Shown here: positions 63,861 through 64,000 of the stretch, piece by piece
How positions within the stretch are numbered: position 1 is the stretch's first letter
Layout of the letters: each line of letters opens with the position of its first letter
From: Epiperipatus broadwayi
Taxonomy: Eukaryota; Onychophora; Udeonychophora; Euonychophora; Peripatidae
Assembly (NCBI GenBank): GCA_028023455.1
Contig: JAQFVV010000945.1
Location: forward strand, 62,001 to 126,000
Length of the DNA: 64,000 nt
Reading direction: 5' to 3'
Translations under genes and position numbers: made by a program
The notes under the pieces: model-generated
The model's input: the letters and a program-made list of their open reading frames with translations, nothing else
What the model was told of the DNA's origin: nothing
The model's database searches: none

Positions 63861-64000
63861 TATCAATAAACAGAAAAATTGCTCAGTATCTTTTATATAT
63901 GGGTGTATTTGTGGTTCATAGGTTAATTTGTATGGTTACTGCAAAACTCATTTCAGAGTAACGTTTTCACTTTCACACCTTCTTTCTCTTTTTTTGGAAT

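Overview
This looks like a gene-poor, strongly AT-rich stretch of an invertebrate metazoan genome. I base that on a gene with 11-17 kb introns, GT-AG splice sites, TATA/AATAAA-type signals, and dense interspersed repeats: Penelope-like elements with GIY-YIG domains, non-LTR retrotransposons, tRNA-derived SINEs, hAT and Tigger-like DNA elements, and foldbacks. I cannot name the phylum from sequence alone.

Real genes. One gene is clear: a class V (isopenicillin N epimerase/cysteine desulfurase-like) PLP-dependent aminotransferase on the minus strand. Its exons are at 44445-44566, 32862-33082 and 16168-16278, with a possible first coding exon at 48610-48642. The exons join in consistent phase. 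The central part with the PLP aspartate and lysine is present, but exons for the N-terminal third and the C-terminus were not found. A plus-strand terminal exon of an unidentified protein lies at 3682-3801. Weak candidates are a TATA-box/donor pair near 10.45-10.74 kb and an open exon-like frame at 45061-45236.

The main discovery is a dense set of hammerhead-ribozyme-like motifs in repeats. Family 1 (core CTGATGA ... GAAA, helix I ACCAA/TTGGT, helix III AUAYRUAU) has five copies with an intact core (12.6, 22.4, 38.9, 41.6 and 43.6 kb) and several decayed ones. It sits in ~250-450 bp repeats that end in a tRNA-like box B, and it also occurs in the pseudo-LTRs of Penelope-like elements at 1-1330, 26.6-27.6 and 40.2-41.3 kb. 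Family 2 (GUC cleavage triplet, helix III ACUAGU or ACCGGU, compensatory change in helix II) sits in foldback elements at 35.9-36.25 and 39.4-39.6 kb and at 7.75 kb. A third, weaker hammerhead-like family (CTGAAGA ... GAAACTGTC) lies in hairpins at 4.0, 29.1, 29.3 and 32.6 kb. Helix III is short and self-complementary in families 1 and 2, which suggests dimeric hammerheads.

Layout. 0-2.6 kb: Penelope element and LINE tails. 3.3-4.3 kb: SINE, terminal exon, hairpin. 5.2-7.5 kb: decayed tandem array. 12.0-12.7 kb: inverted ribozyme repeat pair. 13.6-15.9 kb: decayed coiled-coil ORF and foldbacks. 16.2-48.6 kb: the aminotransferase gene, its introns full of repeats (tandem arrays at 17 and 24.5-25.1 kb, hAT remnant at 22.9-24 kb, Penelope palindrome at 27 kb, ribozyme repeats, hAT MITE at 42.6 kb, LINE fragments). 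49-54.2 kb: LINE, SINE, hAT MITE, perfect palindrome, second Penelope subfamily with inverted flanks. 58.2-60.1 kb: ribozyme repeats, one split by a Tigger-like element. 61.4-63.9 kb: LINE fragments and TIR elements. Much of the remaining AT-rich sequence shows nothing I can support.
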